In this document: piece by piece, positions 26,268 to 34,114 of the stretch
Position numbering within the stretch: the first letter of the stretch is position 1
Layout: each line of letters opens with the position of its first letter
Source of the DNA: Lysobacterales bacterium
Lineage (GTDB): Bacteria > Pseudomonadota > Gammaproteobacteria > Xanthomonadales > SZUA-38
Direction: 5' to 3'
DNA: 42,183 bases
Assembly (NCBI GenBank): GCA_030065125.1
Contig: JASJDM010000065.1
Location: forward strand, 1-42,183
The notes under the pieces: generated by a model
What the model was told of the DNA's origin: nothing
What the model saw: only the letters and a program-made list of their open reading frames with translations
Databases searched by the model: none
Translations under genes and position numbers: made by a program

Positions 26268-29111
26268 ATGGCCGCCACCAGCGATATCCAGCAAACTCGC
26301 GAAGCCCAGCTCAAGCAGGCCTTTCACAAGCACCTGCCGCGCCGCATTGGCAGCCTGCAGCGGCGGCTCAAGGCCCTGGTCGAGGGCGGCTGGGATATCA
26401 ACACCCTGCACCTGACCCACGCGGAGATCCAGCAGCTGGCCGGATCCAGCGGCAAATACGGCATGGTGGAAGCCAGCGAAAAGCTGTACTCGCTGGAGGT
26501 GTTCCTGAGCAAGCTGCTGCAGTCGGCACAGCCGCCGGACGAGGGGCAGACCGACGAAATCTTTCGCCTGGTCACCGAACTGGATTCCATCAGCGGCGGC
26601 AGCGACCTGGAAGACATCGACATCGAGGCCGACCGGGTGGTGGCCAAGATCATTGCCACGGCCTCACTGCCCGAACCCGAGATCGGGCCTGGCGGACTGC
26701 CGTCGCCGGACAATGTTCCCCACTTCATCCAGCCGCCGGCCGAGTTCCTGCCGTTCGACCCGGGCAGCGGCAAGGTGTTTCACCGCGTGGCTGATGACGT
26801 GGCCGAGCCGGACTTCGGCGACACCGGCTACTCGGATCACGAGATTCACCGCCTGGCCGAAGAAAACCTGGACCTGGAGATCGGGGACATCCAGGATCAC
26901 CTGGTCAGCGGCGACGCCCAGTATCACGTGGAGGAGTCCGAGGACGTCGGGGAGTCCTGGAAAGAGGACCTGCGCAAGGGTTCAAGCCGGGCCATTGAAG
27001 TACCCGATAACCTGCCGGAACCGGGTCAGGCCGTCGATGCCGCCCCGGAGGTGCCGCGCCTGCCCACCCTCTATTACCTGCACATGGGCAGCAACAGCAA
27101 TCGCGAGCTGGCGGAGACCCTGCAGCAGGACTACGAACTCAGCTCCTTTGACAATGTGGACGAGTTCAAAGACATGCTCAGCGCCATGGGCCCGGACGCC
27201 ATTCTGATCGACGGCGAGTTCATCGATGAAATCGAGAACCTGGGGGCGCTGGTCAAAAAGATTCGCGCCAAGCAGAACCGCCCCATGCCCATGGTGGCTT
27301 TCTCCAACGCCACCGACGTCAGCCAGCGGCTCAAGATCCTGCGGGCCGGCGCGGACGCTTTCCTGAAGAACGACGCGTCGATTCGGGAGGTCCAGCGGCG
27401 GCTGGCTGATCTGCTGCAGGTCCCCGAGAACGACCCCTACCGCATCCTGATCGTCGAGGACGACCGCACCCAGGCAGTGTTTGCGGAATCCATACTGCGC
27501 AAGGCAGGCATGGAGGTGCGGCTGGAGCGCGACCCGCTGAAGGCGCTGGATCACCTGGAGCAGTTCAATCCAGAGCTGATCCTGATGGATCTGTATATGC
27601 CCCACTGCGACGGCATGGAGCTGACCGCGCTGATCCGGGAGCGGGAAGAATTCATTAATACCCCCATCGTGTTCCTGTCGGGCGAAAGCGATACTGACAA
27701 ACACTTCGACGCCCTGCTGGCCGGCGGTGACGACTTCCTGTCAAAGCCCATCCGGCCGCGTCACCTGATCTCGGCGGTGACCAACCGGGTCAGCCGCGCC
27801 CGGATACTGGCCCTGCGCCAGCAGCAGACGACCAGCGTCACCGACACGGTGACCGGGCTGGCGGAGAGGCCGGAGCTGCTGGAGACGGTCAACGCTATTC
27901 TGACCGACCTGGACCAGTCTGACCCCGATAGACCGGGCGGAATCCTGTACCTGGAAATCGACCGGCCATTCGACATTCGTCAGCGGCTCGGGCTGGGCGG
28001 CTTCGAGACCCTGGCTGATCAGCTGGCACCATTGATCACGGCCAACCTGGCTGAGCAGGACCTGGCCAGCCGCTACGGCGATACCTCGTACTGCGTCATG
28101 CTGCCCAATCGCACCCTGGATCTCCTGTCAAGCACGGCTACCCAGATCCAGGAGCGCATCGCCGGGCACCTGTTCCAGGTAGGGGACGCCACCACCAGCG
28201 CAACCGTGTCCATCGGAGTGTGCCAGTTCTCCAGCCAGCTGGCGGATGCCGGCGCCATGATTTCCGCTGCCGAGCGGGCCTGCAACGTCAGCTACAGCGA
28301 CGAAGTCAATCGCATCAATGTCCAGGACCTGGGCACGGACTTCGACAAGGAAACCGACGAGGCGCTGGCCACCCTGATCGAAGAGGCCATTGACCAGGAT
28401 GACCTCCAGGTGGTGTTCCAGCCCATCGTGTCGCTGCACGGGGAACAGGGCGAGCGATACCAGGCCCTGGTGCGCCTGACCGGCGAGGACGGCCGGCCGG
28501 TGCCGGCGCGCCGGCTGATCCCGGTAGCAGAGCAGCATGGGCTGGTGGCCAGGCTGGACCGATGGATGCTGAACCGGGCCCTGACCGTGCTGGACGAGCG
28601 GCAGCGGCTGGCGCGGCCGATCCGGCTTTTCGTCAACCTTTCCAGGCATACCCTGGGCGACAAAGACCTGCTGCCGAGACTTTACAAACAGTTGCAAAGG
28701 CGGTCCGTCAGGCCGGAATGTTTGGTGCTAGAGTTCAAGCTTCCCGAGATCGTCAACCGCCTCAAGGCAGCCGTTGCCTACGTCGGGAAAATTCGGGAGT
28801 TGGGAGTTCTGGTGTGCCTGGGTGGGTTTGATGGCGACTCCGCCGCGTTCCAGTGCCTGGAGCATCTGCCGGTGGATTACGTGAAGCTGCCGGCGGCGGA
28901 CAGGGATCACGCCGACCAGGCGCTGGGCAAAAGCGTGGCGTCGATCACAGACAAGCTGCACGGTATGGGCAAGCTGGTGATCATACCGGCCATCGAGGAC
29001 GCCAAGACCGCAGCCAAGCTCTGGTCCACGGGCGTGGACTACATCCAGGGCAATTTTGTCCAGCCTCCGGAACAGGAACTGATGTATCAGTTCTCGGATT
29101 CTCACATGTAG
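26268..29111 (+). CDS. FimX-like signalling protein: degenerate Hpt, two receivers, degenerate GGDEF and EAL
   Basis: 947 residues from ATG 26268. Order: an N-terminal Hpt-like four-helix domain in which the phospho-His position of the HxLAGSxG motif reads Q (QQLAGSSGKYG); a linker; a degenerate receiver (HMGSNSNRE..., ILIDGEF, FLKND); a canonical receiver (LIVEDD, LILMDLYMP, FLSK); a GGDEF domain with the motif lost (SRYGDTSYCV); and an EAL domain with EAL replaced by QAL (YQALVRL), DDFG-like replaced by GGFDGD, and QGNF kept. It is probably an effector or scaffold that binds c-di-GMP rather than makes or breaks it, as FimX does. The following hybrid kinase gene starts 55 bp later and is the likely phosphodonor. 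Confidence 0.85.
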   Translation: MAATSDIQQTREAQLKQAFHKHLPRRIGSLQRRLKALVEGGWDINTLHLTHAEIQQLAGSSGKYGMVEASEKLYSLEVFLSKLLQSAQPPDEGQTDEIFRLVTELDSISGGSDLEDIDIEADRVVAKIIATASLPEPEIGPGGLPSPDNVPHFIQPPAEFLPFDPGSGKVFHRVADDVAEPDFGDTGYSDHEIHRLAEENLDLEIGDIQDHLVSGDAQYHVEESEDVGESWKEDLRKGSSRAIEVPDNLPEPGQAVDAAPEVPRLPTLYYLHMGSNSNRELAETLQQDYELSSFDNVDEFKDMLSAMGPDAILIDGEFIDEIENLGALVKKIRAKQNRPMPMVAFSNATDVSQRLKILRAGADAFLKNDASIREVQRRLADLLQVPENDPYRILIVEDDRTQAVFAESILRKAGMEVRLERDPLKALDHLEQFNPELILMDLYMPHCDGMELTALIREREEFINTPIVFLSGESDTDKHFDALLAGGDDFLSKPIRPRHLISAVTNRVSRARILALRQQQTTSVTDTVTGLAERPELLETVNAILTDLDQSDPDRPGGILYLEIDRPFDIRQRLGLGGFETLADQLAPLITANLAEQDLASRYGDTSYCVMLPNRTLDLLSSTATQIQERIAGHLFQVGDATTSATVSIGVCQFSSQLADAGAMISAAERACNVSYSDEVNRINVQDLGTDFDKETDEALATLIEEAIDQDDLQVVFQPIVSLHGEQGERYQALVRLTGEDGRPVPARRLIPVAEQHGLVARLDRWMLNRALTVLDERQRLARPIRLFVNLSRHTLGDKDLLPRLYKQLQRRSVRPECLVLEFKLPEIVNRLKAAVAYVGKIRELGVLVCLGGFDGDSAAFQCLEHLPVDYVKLPAADRDHADQALGKSVASITDKLHGMGKLVIIPAIEDAKTAAKLWSTGVDYIQGNFVQPPEQELMYQFSDSHM

Positions 29112-29166
29112 AGAATCCGCTTCGGGGGTTCAAGCAATAACTGGGAGGCGCAAGCCGCAACAGACC

Positions 29167-32016
29167 ATGAGTCAAGAAGCAAGCTACACCGCCGCCGGCG
29201 ACCCCGCCAAGCTGAACGCCGAACGCGTTCGGTTCATGTACCGGCTGTCCACGTTCGGCACGGTGGCATCCACCCTGGTGGCCATCATTGCCGGGGGCTA
29301 CTTCTGGTGGTTCAAGGGCAATTCCGTGGCCCTGGGCCTGGTGGTCTATTTCGTCCTGATCGGCGCCATTCGGCTGGGTATCGGACTGACCTACTCCCGC
29401 ATCAGTGAAACCGACTTCAAACCGGAACCCTGGATCCTGGCCGCCACGGTCACCATGTTCTTCAGCGGCATCGGCTGGGGCGCCGTGGCCTGGTTACTGT
29501 TCGACGTGGACCTGCCGGGCAGTGCGCTGATTGTCGGTATCCTGGTGTCGTCCATGGTGGTGTCGGGCATGCTGCTGCTGGCCTCGTTCACCCAGATCAT
29601 GCTGGTGTTCGCCATTCCAGCGGCCGCCCCCCTGCTGTGGAAGCTGGCCAACGGCCCTGAACCCTACGCCATCGCCGCGGGCATTCTGGCGCTGGTCGTG
29701 GTGGTGACCGTCCTCACGGCCATGAGGATCCAGTCCAGCCTGAAGGATTCTCTCAGCATGGCGCTGGAAAACCGGCGAATGGCCAGATTCATGGCCGACT
29801 CCAGGAACGAACTGGAAAACCTCAACGACGAGCTTTCGCTGCACATCGAGAACAAGTCCCGGGTAGAAGAAGAGCTGCGCCAGGCCAAGCGCGCGGCCGA
29901 GGCCGCGGCCATGTCCAAGGACGAATTCCTGGCCACCATGAGCCATGAAATCCGCACGCCGCTGAATGGCATCCTGCCGATCCTGGATATCCTGCGAAGC
30001 ACCCGTCTGGACGAGACCCAGCAGGATTACCTGAACACGGCATTCCAGTCCTCGAAACACCTGTTGTCCATCATCGACGACATCCTCGATTTCTCAAAAA
30101 TCGAAGCCGGCAAGCTGGAGCTTGAGACCGTCGGCCTGAACCTGCGGGAACTGCTGGATTCCGTGGTGCGGCTGATGTCCGGCAGCGCCAACAAGAAGGG
30201 CCTGGACCTGCGCACCAAGATCGAGCCCGGCGTGCGGGTCGCGTTGCGGGGTGACCCGGTGCGGCTGCGCCAGATCCTGGCCAACCTGGTCAGCAACGCC
30301 ATCAAGTTCACCGAGTCCGGTTACGTGGAGGTCACCGTCAGTACCCGCAGCGAAACCCGGGATATGACCGAGATGCTGTTTGCCGTGAAGGACACGGGAA
30401 TCGGCATGGACAAACCCACCTCGGACCGCCTGTTCCGGCCGTTCTCCCAGGCGGATGCCTCGACCACCCGGACCTACGGCGGCAGCGGCCTGGGCCTGGC
30501 CATCTGCAAGCGCCTGGTGGAGCTGATGAAGGGCAAGATCGGCGTCAAGTCCGAGCCCGGGCGGGGATCGGTGTTCTGGTTTTCCGTCAATCTGAAGAAA
30601 TCACTGGGCGACATCCAGTCTGAAGAAAAGAAGCTGGAAGATGCGCGGGTGCTGCTGGGCTGCGGCGACGATGCCCTGCGGCAGCGCCTCACGGTGTTTC
30701 ACGAAAGCTGGGGTATCAGCGCCACGCCAGCCAGCAACCTGCGCGAAACCGCCAGCAAGGTGAAAGACTCGGTCACCCTGGGCGACACCTGGAATTTCGA
30801 TATCCTGGTGGTGGATGAACCTTCCCTGGGTAAGCAGACCCACGAGCTGATCCGGCGGGTGCGGAAAGATCCTCGCCTGAACGAGCTGGCCATCCTGCTG
30901 CTGAACCGGGACGGCCATCTGCCGACGCCGCTGCAGGACTACACCCACCTGGTTGCCGCCGACCGCAGTTGCGCCCAGGGTGAGTTACATCAGGCCCTGG
31001 AAGCGGCCATGCGGGGTACCGCCGGTATTGCGGAAGCCATCGAGCAGACCGCCGCGGCCGCTGACATGGCCGAGGACGACGGCGACCAGCCGGCGCTATC
31101 CACCGAAGCGGCGGCCGCGCCGGCGAGTGGCGGCTCCCTGAGTGGGCGGGTGCTGCTGGTGGAGGACAACCCGGTCAATCTGCACGTGGCACAAAAGCTG
31201 TTGTCCCTGCTGGGGGTGGAGTACGACGTGGCCAAGAACGGCAAAGAGGCCACGTCCCAGATGGAATCCGGCAGCTACAATGCTGTGCTGATGGACTGCA
31301 TGATGCCCGTCATGGACGGCTACACCGCCACGCGCAAGTGGCGCGAATACGAATCGAAGCACGGGCGCAGCCGGCTGCCGATCCTGGCCATGACCGCCAA
31401 CGCCATGGCCGGGGACCGCCAGAAATGCCTGGACGCCGGCATGGACGACTACATGGCCAAGCCGCTCAATCGTCACCTGCTGGAAGAGATGCTGGGACGC
31501 TGGTTTACCCAGCTGCCCAGTGAGCCGGCTCCACCACCGGACAACGTGGCGCCGTTCCCGGTCAAGGATGCCAGGCCAGCCGCGGAGCCCCAGGCAGCAC
31601 CACCGCCACCGCCCGCCGGCCCGGCTCCCAAACCTGAGGTCATCCCCGACATCATCCCGACCGGCAGCGTGTCCGGCTCGGCCCTGGACCGCCAGATCCT
31701 GGATGACCTGATCGACATCATGGGCGACGAGTACGTGGACCTGATTTCGGTTTACCTGGAAGACGCGCCCCAGTCCGTGGCCCAGCTGTCCAAGGCCGCT
31801 GAACGCAAAGACACCGACGGCCTCATCGCCCCCGCCCACAGCCTCAAGTCCACCAGCGCCAACCTGGGCGCCATGGCGCTGTCAGAAATGGCCAAGGACA
31901 TCGAACTCAACGCCCGCGAAGGCCGGGCCAACGATATCGAGATCAAGATCGGGAATATCCAGGCTGAATTCAAAAGGGTGGCGGCTGAGTTGGAGACGTT
32001 GAAGGCGACCGGCTAG
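29167..32016 (+). CDS. Hybrid sensor histidine kinase with two receivers and Hpt
   Basis: 949 residues. Six membrane helices (about 20-215) serve as sensor. A coiled coil follows, then HisKA with the phospho-His in SHEIRTPLNG, and HATPase_c with NLVSNAIKFTE (N box), DTGIGM (G1), FSQAD and GGSGLGLAIC (G2). The first receiver is degenerate (GCGDDALRQ, ILVVDEP, no conserved Lys); the second is intact (LLVEDN, LMDCMMPVMDG, MAKP). A Pro/Ala-rich linker leads to an Hpt domain with HSLKSTSANLG. The architecture is like RpfC/BarA phosphorelays. It probably phosphorylates the upstream FimX-like protein's intact receiver, an inference from adjacency. The stop TAG is enclosed in a hairpin that begins repeat B array 2. 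Confidence 0.93.
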   Translation: MSQEASYTAAGDPAKLNAERVRFMYRLSTFGTVASTLVAIIAGGYFWWFKGNSVALGLVVYFVLIGAIRLGIGLTYSRISETDFKPEPWILAATVTMFFSGIGWGAVAWLLFDVDLPGSALIVGILVSSMVVSGMLLLASFTQIMLVFAIPAAAPLLWKLANGPEPYAIAAGILALVVVVTVLTAMRIQSSLKDSLSMALENRRMARFMADSRNELENLNDELSLHIENKSRVEEELRQAKRAAEAAAMSKDEFLATMSHEIRTPLNGILPILDILRSTRLDETQQDYLNTAFQSSKHLLSIIDDILDFSKIEAGKLELETVGLNLRELLDSVVRLMSGSANKKGLDLRTKIEPGVRVALRGDPVRLRQILANLVSNAIKFTESGYVEVTVSTRSETRDMTEMLFAVKDTGIGMDKPTSDRLFRPFSQADASTTRTYGGSGLGLAICKRLVELMKGKIGVKSEPGRGSVFWFSVNLKKSLGDIQSEEKKLEDARVLLGCGDDALRQRLTVFHESWGISATPASNLRETASKVKDSVTLGDTWNFDILVVDEPSLGKQTHELIRRVRKDPRLNELAILLLNRDGHLPTPLQDYTHLVAADRSCAQGELHQALEAAMRGTAGIAEAIEQTAAAADMAEDDGDQPALSTEAAAAPASGGSLSGRVLLVEDNPVNLHVAQKLLSLLGVEYDVAKNGKEATSQMESGSYNAVLMDCMMPVMDGYTATRKWREYESKHGRSRLPILAMTANAMAGDRQKCLDAGMDDYMAKPLNRHLLEEMLGRWFTQLPSEPAPPPDNVAPFPVKDARPAAEPQAAPPPPPAGPAPKPEVIPDIIPTGSVSGSALDRQILDDLIDIMGDEYVDLISVYLEDAPQSVAQLSKAAERKDTDGLIAPAHSLKSTSANLGAMALSEMAKDIELNAREGRANDIEIKIGNIQAEFKRVAAELETLKATG

Positions 32017-32135
32017 GCCGGTCGGCCAGGGAACGGCTGCTGTTGCAGCCTGGGGAACGCTCGCTTCGCTAGCTGGGGAACGGCCCCTGCGGGGCCTGGG
32101 GAACGCGCGCTGCGCGCGCTGGGAAAAACTCCCTG
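32008..32135 (+). repeat. Repeat B array 2, opening on the kinase stop codon
   Basis: The first hairpin is ACCGGC-TAG-GCCGGT (32008-32022), whose loop is exactly the TAG stop of the kinase gene. It is followed by GGAACG units with stems GGCTGC-TGTT-GCAGCC, GCTCGCTTCGCTAGC, GGCCCC-TGC-GGGGCC and GCGCGC-TGC-GCGCGC. Units are about 23 bp. It forms the 3' untranslated region of the kinase gene and faces array 3 across 32136-32211, where only a GGCACA...TGTGCC stem (32174-32192) is evident. Confidence 0.82.
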
Positions 32136-32211
32136 GCAGCGCCCCGGTTTTTTTGCTCAACATTTGGATCGAAGGCACAACGAGAGATGTGCCTCTTGGC
32201 TTTGAGGCGGG

Positions 32212-32326
32212 CCCCAGCGCGAAGCGCGTTCCCCAGGCCGCGTCAGCGGCCGTTCCCCAGCGCCCAAAGGGCGCGTTTCCTAGCTCGCGCAGCGAGCGTT
32301 CCCTAATCTCGCAAAGCGAGCCTTAC
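32212..32326 (-). repeat. Repeat B array 3, reverse orientation, at the bfr 3' end
   Basis: Read on the minus strand from the bfr stop: stems CTCGC-TTT-GCGAG, GCTCGC-TGC-GCGAGC, GCGCCC-TTT-GGGCGC, GGCCGC-TGAC-GCGGCC and GCGC-TTC-GCGC, separated by GGGAACG spacers. It starts at the bfr stop codon (32325-32323) and heads toward array 2, so a convergent gene pair is bounded by two arrays facing each other. Confidence 0.82.
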
Positions 32327-32787
32327 ATCTGGCTTTGGAGATAATTCTCGAGGCCGACCTTCTCTATGAGCCCCAACTGCGTCTCCAGCCAGTCCACGTG
32401 CTCTTCTTCGGCGTCGAGGATTTTTTGGAACAGGTCGCGGCTGACGTAGTCGCTGATGGATTCGGTGTAGGCCACGGCTTCGCGCAGGTCGGGAATGGCT
32501 TCCATTTCCAGTTTGAGGTCGCAGGCAAAGATCTCCGGGACGTTTTCGCCAATGTACAGTTTGCCGAGGTCCTGGTAGTTGGGCAGGCCTTCCAGGAACA
32601 GGATGCGCTGGGTCAGTGTGTCGGCGTGCTGCATTTCCTCGATGGATTCCTTGTACTCATAGGCTTCCAGCTTTTTCAGCCCCCAATCCCCCATCATGCG
32701 GGAATGCAGGAAATACTGGTTGATGGCCCGCAGCTCGTTGTAAAGGATCTTATTGAGAAATTCGATGGATCTGGCGTCGCCTTTCAT
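32323..32787 (-). CDS. bfr: Bacterioferritin
   Basis: 154 residues. The ferroxidase ligands are in register with E. coli Bfr: Glu18, Glu51, His54, Glu94, Glu127 and His130. The heme ligand Met52 is present (EEMQHADTL). The protein forms 24-subunit shells that oxidise and store iron. The gene is 92 bp after bfd on the same strand, and the Fur-like box upstream of bfd probably serves both. Confidence 0.96.
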   Translation of the reverse strand: MKGDARSIEFLNKILYNELRAINQYFLHSRMMGDWGLKKLEAYEYKESIEEMQHADTLTQRILFLEGLPNYQDLGKLYIGENVPEIFACDLKLEMEAIPDLREAVAYTESISDYVSRDLFQKILDAEEEHVDWLETQLGLIEKVGLENYLQSQM

Positions 32788-32879
32788 TTGGGTTCCCCGA
32801 TTTTTCGCGCACTATACCTGAAGCGATCCGGTAATGCCGGAACGTTAATCATTTTCAAAGAGCGGGTGTTAAAGCGGCG

Positions 32880-33095
32880 TCAAGCCGGCTGAACGATGGC
32901 GGGAAACTCGCTGGTGCCGTTGGTGCTCTGGGTCGCGGCTTCCAGGATATCGACAGCAGCGGAAGCACACTGGCAGCAATTGGTGGCGCAGCCGGTGGCG
33001 GCTCGCAGATCACCCAGGTTCCTGGCGCCGTCGGCCACCGCATCGCGGATCTGAGACTCGGTGACGCCGTTGCAAACACAAACGTACATGTTCAT
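32880..33095 (-). CDS. bfd: Bacterioferritin-associated ferredoxin
   Basis: 71 residues from ATG 33095 (MNMYVCVCNGVTESQIRD); a second ATG at 33089 is possible. The four [2Fe-2S] ligands are in CVC near the start and CATNCCQC in the middle. The protein reduces stored iron so that bacterioferritin can release it. The frame extends upstream to 33158, but that part spans the Fur-like box and is not expected to be translated. A Thr/Ser/Ala-rich tail makes it a little longer than E. coli Bfd (64 aa). Confidence 0.92.
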   Translation of the reverse strand: MNMYVCVCNGVTESQIRDAVADGARNLGDLRAATGCATNCCQCASAAVDILEAATQSTNGTSEFPAIVQPA

Positions 33096-33108
33096 AGTTA
33101 AATGCAAA

Positions 33109-33123
33109 CGAGAATGATTGTCA
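33109..33123. promoter_or_regulatory. Fur box-like site upstream of bfd-bfr
   Basis: The plus strand CGAGAAT-G-ATTGTCA matches the 7-1-7 Fur consensus TGATAATNATTATCA at 11 of 14 positions. It is embedded in an AT-rich patch (33091-33135) unlike the rest of the window and lies 14 bases before the bfd start. That is consistent with iron-dependent control of bfd and bfr. Confidence 0.65.
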
Positions 33124-33171
33124 ATAACATTTCGGTTTGTACGTAGGCCCGCCGCCAATCAAGAGTGATCG

Positions 33172-33250
33172 AAGGCCGTGAGGGAATCGGAAACCGCGTT
33201 TTCGATTCACGCCCGCGAGTCGGACGGGATGTCCGATCTTGCGGATGAAC
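33172..33250 (+). repeat. Repeat C copy 3
   Basis: Contains the repeat C series from GAAGGCCGTGAGGGAATCGG through CGAGTCGGACGGGATGTCCGA to TCTTGCGGATGAAC. The first TGGCACA hairpin is missing. It is followed by a CCCGGATCAAGTCCGGGATGAC palindrome (33258-33279) that resembles the repeat A terminus, then by copy 4. The 33159-33413 spacer is thus fully made of repeats. Confidence 0.78.
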
Positions 33251-33300
33251 TAACCTCCCGGATCAAGTCCGGGATGACGGCAGAAAATATACGAAGCCCT

Positions 33301-33405
33301 TTGGCACAGGGACGTGCCAACGGCCGGAGGCCGGGAGGGAATCGGAAACCGCGTTTTCGATGCCCGCCCGCGAGTCGGACAGGATGTCCGATCTCGCGGC
33401 TCAAC
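33301..33405 (+). repeat. Repeat C copy 4
   Basis: Starts TTGGCACAGGGACGTGCCAA, then CGGCCGGAGGCCGG, GAGGGAATCGGAAACCGCG and GAGTCGGACAGGATGTCCGAT, ending CTCGCGGCTCAACCAA. It is the most complete tandem partner of copy 3 and ends about ten bases from the rppH stop codon. Confidence 0.8.
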
Positions 33406-33413
33406 CAACCCCC

Positions 33414-33884
33414 TCAGCCCACCAGGGGTTCGAAGTGGGATAGCGCCCGGCGGTACACACCGCGCTTGAAGTGGACCACGTGGTCTGCCGGGTACCAGAA
33501 GTCCACCCAGCGGAACCGGTCAAACTCGGGCTTGGCACAGGTATCCAGCTTCACCCGCTGGTCGGAGCTGAGCAGGCGAACCAGGAACCATACCTGTTTT
33601 TGTCCGATGCACAGGGGCTTTTGACGCTGACGGACGAAGCGGCGGGGCAGCTTGTATCGGAGCCAGCCTGGCGTTGCCCCCAGCAGTTCGACGTCGTCCG
33701 GCATCAGACCGGTTTCCTCGCGCAGTTCCCGGTACATGGCTTCTTCCGGGGTCTCGTCCGTGCGCATACCGCCCTGGGGAAACTGCCAGCCGTCACGACT
33801 CACCCGCCGCGCCCAGAAGACTCGACAGTCATTGCGCAGCAGGATGATTCCCACGTTGGGCCGGTATCCGTCCGGGTCGATCAC
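33414..33884 (-). CDS. rppH: RNA pyrophosphohydrolase
   Basis: 156 residues from GTG 33884, which gives the family start (V/M)IDPDGYRPNVGIIL; an AGGACAGG site lies eight bases upstream. The Nudix box is GGMRTDETPEEAMYRELREE, preceded by WQFPQ. RppH converts 5'-triphosphate mRNA to monophosphate and starts decay. The open frame continues to 34067, but RppH proteins do not have that extension. E. coli RppH is 176 aa. Its upstream region faces the DUF1631 gene. Confidence 0.93.
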   Translation of the reverse strand: MIDPDGYRPNVGIILLRNDCRVFWARRVSRDGWQFPQGGMRTDETPEEAMYRELREETGLMPDDVELLGATPGWLRYKLPRRFVRQRQKPLCIGQKQVWFLVRLLSSDQRVKLDTCAKPEFDRFRWVDFWYPADHVVHFKRGVYRRALSHFEPLVG

Positions 33885-33993
33885 CAGAAAAACCTGTCCT
33901 TTGGAATCGCCGAATTGTTCCATGGGACAGGCCTCTCGGCAAGATGGTTTGCCAGACACCGCCCGGAACACGCTTTTCCAATCACTCCGGGGG

Positions 33994-34022
33994 GTTACAT
34001 CAACTGGTTGATTCAATGTCAA
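33994..34022 (-). promoter_or_regulatory. Probable promoter of rppH
   Basis: On the minus strand a perfect TTGACA (34022-34017) is followed after 17 bp by TGTAAC (33999-33994). It would give a leader of about 100 bases before the GTG of rppH, which supports the short start. In the other direction, a weak TATGCT (34074-34079) may serve the DUF1631 gene. Confidence 0.5.
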
Positions 34023-34114
34023 AGATTGTAACCGCCTTGGGTCACCACCTGTTTCGACGGGAATCAAAGCTGGTATGCTAGCCGCTCGAAATTAACGGGG
34101 AACGAGCGTTTCCG

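Noticed and set aside
33885..34067. Longer rppH start
   Set aside because: RppH proteins begin at MIDxDGYRPNVGI; the extension would cross the TTGACA promoter.
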